Source of the DNA: Flectonema sp. DT1601
Lineage: Eukaryota > Euglenozoa > Diplonemea > Diplonemida > Diplonemidae
NCBI GenBank assembly: GCA_964019425.1
Contig: OZ025812.1
Coordinates: 558,001 to 622,000 of the forward strand
Direction of reading: 5' to 3'
Length of the DNA stretch: 64,000 nucleotides
A program made the position numbers and the translations under genes. Positions 30,489 through 41,591 of this stretch are shown one piece after another (the stretch's first letter is position 1; each line of letters starts with the position of its first letter). A model generated the notes under the pieces. That model searched no databases and was not told the DNA's origin. It saw nothing but the letters and a program-made list of their open reading frames with translations.

Positions 30489-32562
30489 ATGAGAACTCTG
30501 GCACTTGCGGCCTGCCTTGCCACCGCATCAGCGGCGGTACACACGGCACCATTCGTCCCAACTGAGCAGTTGTTCAAGGATTGGTTGGCTGAGGGTGGTC
30601 AGACCATCCACAACCCTTCGTCACTCCCTGAGTTCAGATTGAAGGTTGTAAAGAGAGTTGCTCAGGCAGCTGGAGAAACTCTTAAGGACAAGGCATCCAT
30701 GTACAACCTGATGTCATGGTTTGGAAGGGGTTCTGGTATTGGTATGTGAGAGTGAGTCTTGTTTTTTATATGAATGCAGCTGTTCGCAAATCGGTTTTTC
30801 AAAAAAACGGGAAATAAAACGAAACAAAATACCACCACAGATGCCACCACCCTTGCTGCTGATCTCGAAAGACTCGGTGAGAGTGAAACCATTGATGGGT
30901 TCCTCCGCACTTCTCAGGAAGTTATTGACACCCACTACGCTGCCTTGAATAGAGTATGTGTTTTATTTATGAGTTTACTCTTCTGACATCACTTACAAAT
31001 CACTAAAACAGAAGGATGAGGAAGGAGCTCCATACCGTCCACTTGGAAAGAATGAATACCCATACTGGAACTTCATTCCAAGCTTCCCTGGAGCAGCAAA
31101 GGTGGGAGAGACTTTAACATTCGACAACGTTGGATGTAAAAAGAACGTTGTGACCACAGAACGTAATGGAGGAGAATTAGAGATCTCTTGGAAGGGAGAT
31201 GGCTGTGACCCACTTCACACTGGTGACGTGTACTTGTTGGCCACCGTGAGGGGATTCCACTTCATGAAGGTCAGCTTCCTTGAGAAGAAGCACACCATTA
31301 AGTGGAAGACTGCTAACCTCACCAAGGCTGAGGCCTATGATCTCACCACCAAGGGTGTCAGAATATTTGCCTTCCCTCACGATGAGATTGAATTGATTTC
31401 TAATGTTCTTACCACTGCCAAGCTCTTCTTACAGCCTGAGGCTGGTAAGTACCCTGACTTCCCAGATGAGAAGGTTGAGAAGGGCAACGTTGACTTCCTT
31501 ACTAAGTACTCTATGATCCCACCATTCATGGTACCAAGAGGTCCTATTAACGAGTCCAACCCAACCAATGTTGACCCTGACCTCATTCAGACTGGTGACT
31601 TTATTGGTGTGATTCGTCTTGATGGTCTTGACCCTATGCTTGGATGGGCTATGGGTTCCACTACTGGACACACCACCATCGCTGTTCGTGATACCACCAC
31701 CAACGAGTTGTACATTACTGAGAGTACCACCAACTCGTCATACTGGCCAACGAATGGTATCCAGAAGACTCCTTACACCACCTGGATCAAGCAGGCTGAG
31801 GCCGCTGGATACAACGCTGTCTGGGCCCCACTTGACCCTGCCCGTAGAGCTAAGCTCAATGTGACCGCAATGTGGGATTTCTTCAGCACTGTTGAAGGTC
31901 TTCAGTACGGATACGAAACCATGTTGTGGGGATGGATCGACACCGTTGATAACAACTACCCATGTGTTGCTCCTGACTTTAAGTACTGCCTCAGCTGGAG
32001 AGTTCTTGAGGTCTTGTTGCCTTTGGCAAACCGTATCGATCCAATCGTCGGTAACCTTCTTTACAACGAGGCCTGGAACCTCCGTCTTAACACTACTGGT
32101 CTTACTGCACCAGAATTGTACATGCACGCCGAGACTGTTTTGAACATGTCATCAAGCATTATCCCAACTATCATTGAAAGAGACGAGTGGAACTACCACA
32201 CTACTAGATACGGAAAGCCTGCTGTTGGAAAGAGTATGGTGTGCTGTGTGTTTGTCTGCAACATGTGGAAGGCAGGAGGTTTGTTTGGAGACACTGACTT
32301 CAACTGTGGAGAATTGAGCAACCTTGACATCTACGATTTGGACATCTTTGACAAGACTAAGATGGGAGAGGGACGTCCAGAGGCATGCAAGCAGAAGGAT
32401 CCAAACAACCAGAACTGTCAATTGGTTGGTCCATACACTCTTAACTTCAACCACTACAACTCTGCTCCAATTTACAACAACATGGCCTCCAAGTGCCCAA
32501 CTTGGAGCCCAGGTGTTGGACCAGACTACTGGGGACCAGGTAAGCAGCAGGGAACTTGTTAG
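30489..32562 (+). CDS. Secreted permuted papain-fold (C92/YiiX-like) protein, copy A, 638 aa
   Basis: Exons 30489-30741, 30841-30953 and 31012-32562. The N-terminus MRTLALAACLATASAAV is a clear signal peptide. The exon 3 core has the order expected of circularly permuted NlpC/P60-like (C92) enzymes: GDFIGVIRLDGLDPMLGW (residue about 317), then the presumed catalytic His in TGHTTIAV (about 342), an acidic residue in LYITEST (about 359), and much later a Cys-rich nucleophile region GKSMVCCVFVCNMWKAGG (Cys about 533-534). Several N-glycosylation sites and paired cysteines fit an extracellular or vacuolar protein. Family members cleave or form amide bonds in peptides, lipids or cell walls; the substrate is unknown here. 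The start is preceded by cctttcag/caacaacacc. Codon use is GC-rich and biased, suggesting high expression. Homology was judged from motif order, not from an alignment. Confidence 0.75.
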
Positions 32563-34018
32563 ATGTCGTTGTTTCCAATCTCTAAATCCTCTCACTCGTT
32601 TTCAAATAAAAACGAGTACAAGTAATTATTTCCCCTCCTACCTTTCTTTTCTTTTTTTCTTTTAGTCCTAATTTACTGAACACCGAGGTACCCAACGGGT
32701 GGTAACTACTATTCAAAGTGCTCGTTTCGTTCAAAATGTTGTTCTCTATTATATTCCGCTGCTTCAAACAAGGGTTCTTGTTCAACCCGTTTTCCTATAT
32801 CGGGGGGTGGGCGGGGTGGAAGCGTATCTTTTTTTTTATTTTTATATTTCCCTCTTATTCTTCGTGCTTTATCATGAGATATTTTTGTTAGCATGTTGAC
32901 CGTTTTCTACGTGTGGTCTGAGGGAGTGTTCTTGTACAAGGGAGCAGCTGTAGCTTTATTATCGTGGACCTGTTATTATTTTTTACGATGGTCCCTCAGA
33001 TGCTTTTTTCCGTTCCCCCCTGTATCCTTTTTTTTTTTTTTTTTTTTTTCGTGTTATTTACAACGTGTTTTTCATATTATTATTATATTTTGTGATAAAA
33101 TCATTTTTATCATTCGTTTATGATTGTTAATCTCGCAAGTTGTTTGGTCGAGTTTGGGTTTTTTTTTTTTTTTTTTTTTGAATCAAAAAAAAATCCTACT
33201 TTCACAAGTAAACCTTAACTTAAAAAAAAAAAAAAAAAAAAAAGAAATTACATCTTCTTTCTTAGTTATCGATTTACTGTGATGAGGACCAACAAAACTT
33301 GTTCGCAGAGCAATACTATAATAGCGTAATGACTTTGATAGTCAATAATAACTATGTTGTGTTGTTGATACTTTTCTTCACCCCCCCTTCCTTTCTATTT
33401 TCCTTCCGTCTCCTGAAGGGAATCGTATTTAGTGTTTCGTTTAGTGGTTCATTATGGATGTCTGTAAACTTGTACCTTTTTGATCGCAATACAAGCTTTC
33501 TAAAAAGTTACTGCAGTGCGATGATAACGCTTGCTTCCGATTTGACGGAGTGCAGGTCGTCACTGTAATTTCTTAATTATATTTCTCCCTCGTCCCAATG
33601 TCGCGATTATGACACCCGTTGTCGCGCGTGATATGGTTCGCAGTAGGCTGTAAGAATGGAAAAAAAAAAAAAAAAAACCCATTATTTTATTTTCCCGTTT
33701 CTTATTTTCCTTGAGGTGTGGAACGTGTTCTGTCTTGTGGATGGGACCATCAAGGCAGCAGTCAACTTCTAGGGACGTTTTCGGTCTTCAGATGTTTACT
33801 CGCTGCTGTAACAGGGTGTTGGAGTTGGAAGACACCTGTGGTTCCTTTACCTCTCTTCTTTCATTGCAAGTGTTTTTTTTTTTTAAATTATTATTCTTGA
33901 CCCCCTTCAGTAATTGTAATGTCAGTATAATTTACAACGTCATCGTAGTTAACTGTGTGAAAGATCACGTCGTTTGATTCATATTATCAAATTATCACCT
34001 AAAGCAAACAGCATCAAA
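32563..34018. other. 1.46 kb between the paralogous secreted genes
   Basis: T-runs (33028-33050, 33160-33180), A-runs (33221-33243, 33658-33676) and no gene. The sequence is not recognisably similar to the region before copy A, so the duplication unit seems limited to the gene body. Confidence 0.7.
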
Positions 34019-36075
34019 ATGAAAACTTTGGCACTTGCAGCCTGCCTTGCCACCGCGTCAGCGGCGGTACAGACAGCACCATTCGTCCCAACTGAGCAGT
34101 TGTTCAAGGACTGGTTGGCTGAGGGTGGTCAGACCATCTACGACAGGTCATCATTCCCAGAGACAAGATTGAAGGTTGCAAAGAGAGTTGCTCAGCTTGC
34201 TGGAGAAACTCTTAAAGACCAGGCATCCATGTACAACTTGATGTCATGGTTTGGAAGGGGTTCTGGTATTGGTATGTAAAATGCAATTTAGGAGATTTTA
34301 TTATTATTTTGTCTTGAATAACAACCGACAAATACCACAGATGCCACCACCCTTGCTGCCGATCTTGAAAGACTCGGTGAGAGTGAATCACTTGATGCCT
34401 TCATCCGCACCTCTAAAGAAGTAGCTGACTCGCACTACGCTGCCTTGAACAGAGTATGTTATTATTTGTATTTCAGTTGTCGTACTCATATAAACTTGTA
34501 TTCTATTAACATCAAATAAAACAGAAGGATGAGGAAGGAGCTCCATACCGTCCACTTGGAAAGAATGAATACCCATACTGGAACTTCATTCCAAGCTTCC
34601 CTGGAGCAGCAAAGGCCGGAGAGACTTTCACCTACGCCAACGAGGGATGCAAGCAGAACACCGTCTCTACTGTCAGAGATGGAGGTGAATACGTTATCTC
34701 CGTTGAGGGAAAAGACTGTAACCCACTTCACTCGGGTGACGTGTACTTGATGGCCACCGTGAAGGGATTCCACTTCATGAAGGTCAGCTTCCTTGAGAAG
34801 AAGCACACCATTAAGTGGAAGGCTGCTAACCTCACCAAGTCTGAGGCCTATGATCTCACCACCAAGGGTGTCAGAATATTTGCCTTCCCTCACGATGAGG
34901 TCGAGTTGGTTGTAAACATCCTTCACACTGTTGACCTATTCTTACAGCCTGAGGCTGGTAAGTACCCTGACTTCCCAGATGAGAAGGTTGCAAAGGCCAA
35001 CGTTGACTTCCTTACTAAGTACGCTAAGATTGCACCAGCTATGGTACCAAGAGGTCTTCTTAACGAGTCCAACCCAACCAATGTTGACCCTGACCTCATT
35101 CAGACTGGTGACTTTATCGGAATTATCCGTCTTGATGGTCTTGACCCTATGCTTGGATGGGCTATGGGTTCCACTACTGGACACACTACCATCGCTGTTC
35201 GTAACACCACCACCAACGAGTTGTACATTACTGAGAGTACCACCAACTCATCATACTGGCCAGTTAACGGTGTCCAGAGAACTCCTTACGCTACCTGGAT
35301 CAAGCAGGCTGAGGCCGCTGGATACAACGCTGTCTGGGCCCCACTTGACCCTGCCCGTAGAGCTAAGCTCAATGTGACCGCAATGTGGGATTTCTTTGAC
35401 ACTGTTGAAGGTCTTCAGTACGGATACCACACTCTATTGTGGGGATGGATCGACACCGTTGACAACAACTACCCATGTGTTGCTCCTGACTTTAAGAACT
35501 GCCTCAGCTGGGAAATCATCGAGATCTTGTTCCCTCTTGTTGCTAACGTTGTACCATCCGTTGGTGAACTTCTCTTCCTTGAGGCCTGGAACTTCCGTCT
35601 TGGCACCACTGGTTTGAACGCACCAGAAATGTACATGCACGCCGAAACCGTTATGAACATCTCATCAAATGTTATCCCAACTATGATCGAGAAGGATGAG
35701 TGGAACTACCACACCACCAGATACGGAAAGCCAGCTATTGGAAAGAGTATGGTGTGCTGTGTGTTTGTCTGCAACATGTGGAAGGCAGGAGGTTTGTTTG
35801 GAGACACTGACTTCAACTGTGGAGAACTCACCAACTTTGACGACTACGATTTGGACATCTTTGACAAGACTAAGATGGGAGAGGGACGTCCAGAGGCATG
35901 CAAGCAGAAGGATCCAAACAACCAGAACTGTCAATTGGTTGGTCCATACACTCTTAACTTCAACCACTACAACTCTGCTCCAATTTACAACAACATGGCC
36001 TCCAAGTGCCCAAGTTGGAACCCAGGTGTTGGACCAGACTACTGGGGACCAGGTAAGCAGCAGGGAACTTGTTAA
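34019..36075 (+). CDS. Secreted permuted papain-fold (C92/YiiX-like) protein, copy B, 638 aa
   Basis: Exons 34019-34271, 34341-34453 and 34525-36075. Exon lengths (253, 113 and 1551) are identical to copy A, so not one coding indel separates them. The ATG at 34019 (MKTLALAACLATASAAV, signal peptide) follows aaacag/catcaaa; an in-frame extension upstream is not needed. It carries the same motif order: GDFIGIIRLDGLDP, TGHTTIAV, LYITEST, GKSMVCCVFVCNMW. Divergence is uneven: residues encoded at 34618-34720 differ strongly from copy A, while long blocks near the 3' end are almost identical even at silent sites. Introns differ in sequence. Function as for copy A. Confidence 0.75.
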
Positions 36076-37064
36076 ACTGCTAGTTTCGTAATAACTCTTT
36101 CTTCTGCGACCTATTTTAAACGAGTATACTTTATCAACAGTGTTGTTCTTATGTTGTCTTATGTAGTACTACAACCTCCACTTTGACAATAAGACGATAC
36201 TTATCAGGCTTGCTCATAATTTAGGAAGAGAGTGCTATATAAATTCATGAAAAAAAAGAAAAAAAAAATTAACGGAAGATTAAAAAGACAAAAACAAAAA
36301 AAATGAAATAAAGAGACGAAAACAGCCAACCTGGTTTCCGATGTGATTTGACGTGTTTGTTATTTATGTGGAAAAGGTAATCAGTGATGAAACGAAAAAA
36401 AGAAATAATAAATCAATCGTGTCTCGACTAGATCATATATTCTAGTTTATTAGTGGTTTTTTCTCCGTGGATATTTTGATAAAAACTTGGAAGGGTTGTT
36501 CACTATCATTCGTGCTTTGTTTAAACTAATCTGCTCAACTGTTGGGTAATCAGCTCGGCGTCCAGATACAACCCGTCTTTGTTTATATTTGATCGTTCCT
36601 AGTGGCGTGCTTACGCTTCTTTTTCCCCTTACCTCTCCTCTACGTATTTCCTTTAGTTTTATTTTTTATTCCTCCCAATCCCAATCCCAACACATTTTTT
36701 GCCATCTCAAAAACTCCCCGCTTATGGGGGGGGAAAAAAAATACAACTTAAAAAATTAAAAAAAGGAAACAATCCTTTTTGACATGTAAATCGAAAGTGC
36801 TACATGCTCTTTACATGGCAAGCTTTCCCGACGAGACCTGTTAAAGGCCCTCGTTTTGCTACAAACAGCTCGTGTGCGCGAGTTGTGAAGTTACTCCCCT
36901 TTTGAATTCATAGCTTCAGTAGTAGGGTTGTTTAGGAACTCTTTTTATCCCCCCCCTTTTCAGAACAATCAATAATGACGATCACGAATTCAGGTATTCT
37001 TATTTTATATTATTAACACATAAACAAACCTAAATTATATAGCTCACTCTCTCCCAGACGCTTC
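36076..37064. other. Intergenic, 1 kb
   Basis: AT-rich with A-runs at 36250-36310 and small hairpins (for example ctcg...cgag near 36869-36882). Ends with ctctctcccag/acgcttc before the FYVE ATG. No gene seen. Confidence 0.7.
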
Positions 37065-39033
37065 ATGGATAAAAATAATTGGGTTCCAGACAGCGAGGCA
37101 AAAAGCTGTCACGAATGTAAAAAGGGATTCGGGATCACAGTAAGAAAACATCACTGTCGAGCCTGCGGTAATGTATTTTGCAAGAAATGCACCGGCGGGA
37201 AAACAGTTTTGGCTCAAGGTCCGGGTCACGCTCAACGAGTCTGCAATGGGTGTCTGAGTAAGTCTCTACAAAGTGATAATATTAAGTTTGAGGAGCAGAA
37301 GAAATTAGATGTCAAAAAACGTAATAAAGAAAAGGCAGACACAGACTACGTAACCAACATATACGACAGGGAAGGTTTGGTTGGGCAAATCATTCAATTT
37401 CTTCAAGGTGGTTGCAAAGTTCATATCGCAGAAAACGGTGAAAGAGTCCCGGCTAAGATGTGGTTACAGGCCTCTCCTGATAGCTTACGTTGGTGCTACA
37501 CTGGAACTCAGCCAAGTGGAACTCAGCCAAGATCGCAAACTTTTGGTGTCAACATTTCAGTAATAAAACCTTTACGACTGGGTCATACAAAGGAGCTTAA
37601 AAGCATTCAAAGATTAACAAAAGAAGAACAAATGCTCTGTGTTACAATTCCCTTCTCTGAGGCGGAACAAAAATCCGGTGCCACCTCAGTCAGCATCATT
37701 TGTCGTGAAGTTGTTGACTTTGAAGCCTGGGTATTAGGACTCTCTCACGTAAAGAGAAATGAACCGACTTGGGACCAACCGTTCAAACTTGAGAAGTCAT
37801 TATTAAAAGCTGGTTTAACTAATAATGAAGCACAAGCCTTAGCGAATAATTGTATCCCAGCATCTGTTTTTGTCACAGCTCGTGACAAGATTATGGCTCG
37901 CACCAAAGAAGTAAAACATCACTTGTGGGTACACGATGGTGACCAGGAGAAAGCGTGGCAGGCTACTGGCATTCGTCCATATCTCAGTTCACGTGAAGCG
38001 CTGTACGCAACAAAGGGTGAAATCCGACACTACACAGATCTCGACATCTTCCGCGCCTGCAAGTTGTGGGAAGTGATGGCATCACAGCATCTCATATTCG
38101 ATCCTAAATACCGACCAGCAGTAGGCCGCGGTTCGGAGGAATCCAAATCGAAAGAGTTGCGAATTGACTCAGACGGTAACGCTTACAGTAAAGAAGTATG
38201 TGATTGATTATTATCCGAGGATACTTTGTGTGGTTTATTCACGCACTAATTATTCTCCTCTTCAATTGAGTTCTAAAACTCTTCATAAAATAATACTACA
38301 ACAGGACTTCTTAGCTCATTATGGAGGGCTAACTGAATGGGAAGCCTCTCGTGTAGCACCCAAGGAAACCGTTCAGGATGCGAGGAAGCAGCACATTGCT
38401 CAAGTCAAAGGAATAGCGAGCAACGATGGTGCGAAGAAAACCGATGAGCCAAAGGCTGCAGAAAAAGAGCAAAATGAAGACAAGCCATCGAAACAAAAAG
38501 AACGGAAACCCAAATCACCAGAACCCGAACCCGAACCTGAAGTAGCAGCACCTGAAGAAAATGACAAGACTCAACGTCGTAAGTTAAGAAGAATAATGAC
38601 AGCTATTATTGGAGGAGTTATTGCTGTTACTACTCAGGCATCTTATGAGGAAAAGCGGGCGGCACGGAAGGCAAAGCGCAAGAACAGGAAAGCTCAAGAA
38701 GAGCAACAGGAGGAACAACAGGAGGAACAGCAGGAGGAAGACACAGAGAAGGAGCCGGAACCATGTACTGAACAAATAGATGAAAACGTACTGAGCGGAC
38801 CAACTGTAGCAACGGCTTCGCTTTGTGTAGTAATGGTCCATGTGATGGAGGAGCGCAAGCGGACAGCCCAAGCTCGTCGGCAAGCGCGCCGCGCCGCTGC
38901 TACAGCAGCCGTTCTCGCCTTTGCAGCAGCTGCTGAGTGTTCAGAATGTACCGAAGCAGATGCCCCATCGAAAACTAAGAAATCGAAGAAGGAGAAAAAG
39001 CGAAAGAAGGAGGCTGCCGAAGATGAAGAATAG
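37065..39033 (+). CDS. FYVE zinc-finger protein with PH-like middle and Ala/Glu/Lys-rich tail, 619 aa
   Basis: Exons 37065-38195 and 38305-39033 (intron gtatgt...caacag, phase 0). Residues 6-70 are a FYVE finger: WVPDSEAKSCHECKKGF carries the WxxD motif and first Cys pair. RKHHCRACGNVFCKKC matches the (R/K)(R/K)HHCR phosphatidylinositol-3-phosphate-binding core, and CNGC closes it. Residues about 110-230 look like a PH-type fold (VPAKMWLQASPDSLRWCY ... VVDFEAWVLGL). FYVE-PH order occurs in proteins at early endosomes (family knowledge). The C-terminal 240 residues are low-complexity: Pro-Glu repeats (PEPEPEPE), a QQEEQQEEQQEE run, two short hydrophobic Ala/Val stretches and a final Lys cluster. 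Binding to PI3P membranes is a firm expectation; the rest is unassigned. Confidence 0.88.
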
Positions 39034-40088
39034 CCTGCCAGCGCCATCTCAACGAAGATTAACTTTTCCCTCGTAGCAATGTAACTGTATCAGATTATTA
39101 TTAAATTTCTCACTATGAGAACCCTTCTTTTAAAGATAAAAAGAAAGAAAGAAAAAACAGTGTGGATTCTTACATGTGCCCCACGATATTTTTATTCTTT
39201 ATGAGCTCGTGTGTTGGGTTCTTCTTCTGCTCGTTAGTTTAGTCTTTATAAGTTTATGTTTCTTATCTTTCTTTCCATCCCTGTGATGCCGTCAGTTCGG
39301 AGGAGTGATCCCATAACAGATTATTATTACGGCTGGGCAATGAGGGGAAAAAAAAAAAAAAAAAAAAAAAAAGAAAAGGAAAAAGAAAATCGTAAACTCA
39401 AAAACAGCGTTCCTCTTATCTTATTGTATACTCAAGTCAATGGAAACGAAAACTGGGGCATCGACTAATTCCCCTTTCTGCTTTAACTTCGTATTTATCA
39501 TCGCATAAAAGTATACATGTTTACTTTTTTTTTTTCCTCTTCTTTTTTATTTTTATTATTTTTTTTTTTTTGTCTTGACACTGTGCTTGTTCGAAAAACT
39601 TTTTTTTATTATTTTTTTTTTTTAAAATAAATAATCAAGTTATCGGTTATTTATGTTACTGCTATAACAACGATCTTGTATTAAAGTGTCAGTTTATTGT
39701 TTTATCGTTATGGGTAACAGCAATTACGTTATTCGTTTTTTTCTTTTTCACCCCCCTTTTTTTTTATTTCTTCTTTGGTTTACAATTAGAAATAATTTTC
39801 AGTCAAGTACTTGATATTAATTTTATTTTTGTTCCGTCGCAGTTATGATCTCAAACTGACGGTCATCTTACCTGATCCTTTTGGTTTTCATTTCTTGCTG
39901 AGTGATATTGCTATGTGCTGCCCAATTGTTTGTGGTACATTTCTAAAGCTTTTCGGTAAACCCTCGGTACTGTTCCGGGGGTTTCTATTTTCTTTCGTCA
40001 TATGGCACATATGGTCGTATTATAAAGAAAGAAGTATACGGAAGAAATTTTTTATTTCATTTTTTTCACCTCCCCCCACTCCCAGGGT

Positions 40089-40219
40089 GGTCCCCAAATT
40101 ACCAGATCTGACGACGTCGGTCAATAAGACAAAACATATAATTTTCCCTTTTATGTTTACTTTTTTCTAAACGTAATTTTTCTTTGATTAACTACAAATA
40201 TTTTTTCAGTCAAGTACTT
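40089..40219 (+). repeat. Dispersed repeat, copy 1 (pair with 45858-46002)
   Basis: It shares an ordered series of blocks with 45858-46002: ggtccc(c)aaattaccaga, a gac..gtc mini-hairpin, ggtcaataagac, cccttttaygtt, and a nearly identical 45-base block ctaaacgtaatttttctttg...ttttttcag followed by aagtactt. Overall identity appears high apart from a variable T-run. No ORF. The class is unknown; it may be a SINE-like or MITE remnant. Confidence 0.65.
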
Positions 40220-40385
40220 GATATTAATTTTGTTTTTACCTAAAGTTGTTACTGTTTTTTACATCGTCAAAGTTCCACCCCCCACTCCCAGATCATTTCT
40301 CTTTTATTTTCTTTAGTTGTTTTCAACCTGGACAAGGTGGGAGCTGGAAATCGATCACTTCCAGCCGAAGCTATAAAACTACAAT

Positions 40386-40452
40386 CTTCGCGATTGGGTA
40401 CTTACTGATGCGGGCTACCCAGACCCCTCGTAGTCATCAGTTCTGTATTTTG
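40386..40452 (+). repeat. Pseudoknot-capable repeat, copy 1
   Basis: About 66 bases nearly identical to 53030-53095. Two perfect interleaved stems: tgggta (40395-40400) with taccca (40416-40421), and actgatg (40404-40410) with catcagt (40435-40441). The order S1-S2-S1'-S2' is that of an H-type pseudoknot. An alternative inner hairpin is ctac/gtag. No ORF and no similarity to a tRNA or a known small RNA that I recognise. Confidence 0.6.
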
Positions 40453-40502
40453 TTTCTAAAAAGGGGTATTAATACTAACAGACTTGTACTAATACCTAAT
40501 CG

Positions 40503-40697
40503 ATGGTAGGCGAAGGAAAAATTAAACGCAAAATAGATGACGACTCAACTAATGACTCGACTGTACTAGTGAAACGAGCAGACGTTGAAGAAACAAAGTT
40601 TAAATTGAACACAGAGCAAATAAACATTGCTGGCCCTATCTTGGCGAGCTCCGATGGGTTTTTGTTTTGGAACAATAGCAACTTCAACATGGAATGA
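40503..40697 (+). CDS. Small reading frame, 64 aa, possibly element-borne (weak)
   Basis: ATG 40503 to TGA 40697. Unlike most short frames in this window it contains no homopolymer and has protein-like composition: KIKRKIDDDSTNDSTVLVKR, then ADVEETKFKLNTEQINIAGP, ending SNFNME. It lies between the pseudoknot-capable repeat (ends 40452) and the structured repeat (starts 40690), and its last codons overlap that repeat. So it could be part of a mobile unit or the last exon of a degraded gene. No family recognised. Confidence 0.25.
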   Translation: MVGEGKIKRKIDDDSTNDSTVLVKRADVEETKFKLNTEQINIAGPILASSDGFLFWNNSNFNME

Positions 40698-40788
40698 AGT
40701 CCCTTAGAACTTACTGAGGGACGAGTAGTATAAGATTAAATCCGGAAGCTATATTCTATCACCTCAGGTGTTAGGAAACTGCAGAAAT
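40690..40788 (+). repeat. Dispersed structured repeat, copy B
   Basis: Partner of 48-150. Stem gtccct (40699-40704) with agggac (40717-40722) encloses a 12-base loop unrelated to that of copy A. The shared single-stranded block agtagtataagattaa follows. A second hairpin, cacc-tca-ggtg, lies near 40770. Confidence 0.55.
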
Positions 40789-41591
40789 GAATACTTTTTC
40801 TTTTGCTTATCTCCATTTTTTTTATTCTCATTTTTCTATTGGTTTGTTACCTAACGTCGTTACTGTTTTACATTATCAAAGTTTCACCACCTCTTTTTCA
40901 TTTGTTCCCAATATTCTTTTACGTTGATTGATGTAAAACGCGCAACCAAAAACCAAGTCCGAACAAGGCGCAGTCTGTTTTTATTAGTTTTTCCTTTTTT
41001 TTTCTCGTGTGGTTGAACTGTATTGTGTACGTGATTCCATAGTATCCCCTGTTGTTTGTTTTTTTTAATTTGTTTTTTTTTTAAATTATTCATGCCGCAT
41101 TTTCTCTGCCTGGCCAAATAAAAAAAAAAAAAAAAACTGAAGCTGGTCAGCTAAGAAATATCAGCGCATAAGCTTGGTTGGTTCTTAGCTGAAATAATTT
41201 TATTTTCTTGTTTTTTTTTTTTTTTTTCTTTTTTTGATCTGATCCCAGATTGTTGTCGTCTGCGACACAACCGTTGACTGGATAACCTTGTTAAGATACA
41301 ACCCTCATACCAGGCATGCGGGGGGCAAACACTTTTTCTTTTTATTTTATTTTATTTTACTTTTTTTTAAAATCAACTTCTTGCGTGCTGAGGTTAAACA
41401 AGGTCGTGGTGGATTTTTTTACGCGTCTCTTCTGGTAGGAATTAAAAAGTGTTTCTTTTTTTTAATAGTCACTTTTTCTAATTTCTAAAATGTGATTTGT
41501 CGAATACTAATTAATTACTGTAGTCCGTTTAAAAGATTTAATAAATTATTTTTTTTAAATCAGGTCTTTTATATTTATCAAGTTAAGTGAA

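Larger units (their letters stand above)
39034..41591. other. 2.6 kb repeat-bearing region before TDO
   Basis: Holds parts of at least three dispersed repeat families: ttttcagtcaagtacttg... at 39796 and 40203, the 40089-40219 repeat, the pseudoknot-capable repeat at 40386-40452, and the structured repeat at 40690-40788. A 64-codon reading frame lies at 40503-40697. A frame at 39814-40170 is hydrophobic and passes through repeat sequence, so it is not called. T-runs elsewhere. Confidence 0.5.

Noticed and set aside
38584-39047. - strand frames inside the FYVE gene tail
   Set aside because: Antisense shadows of the Glu/Ala/Lys-rich exon.
39811-40170. 119-codon hydrophobic frame
   Set aside because: It runs through dispersed repeat sequence and lacks a coding signature. 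Codon use is unlike that of the supported genes.
40386-40452. Hammerhead or HDV-like ribozyme
   Set aside because: The ctgatg is followed by c rather than the required ga core, and the HDV P3 element is missing between the interleaved stems.
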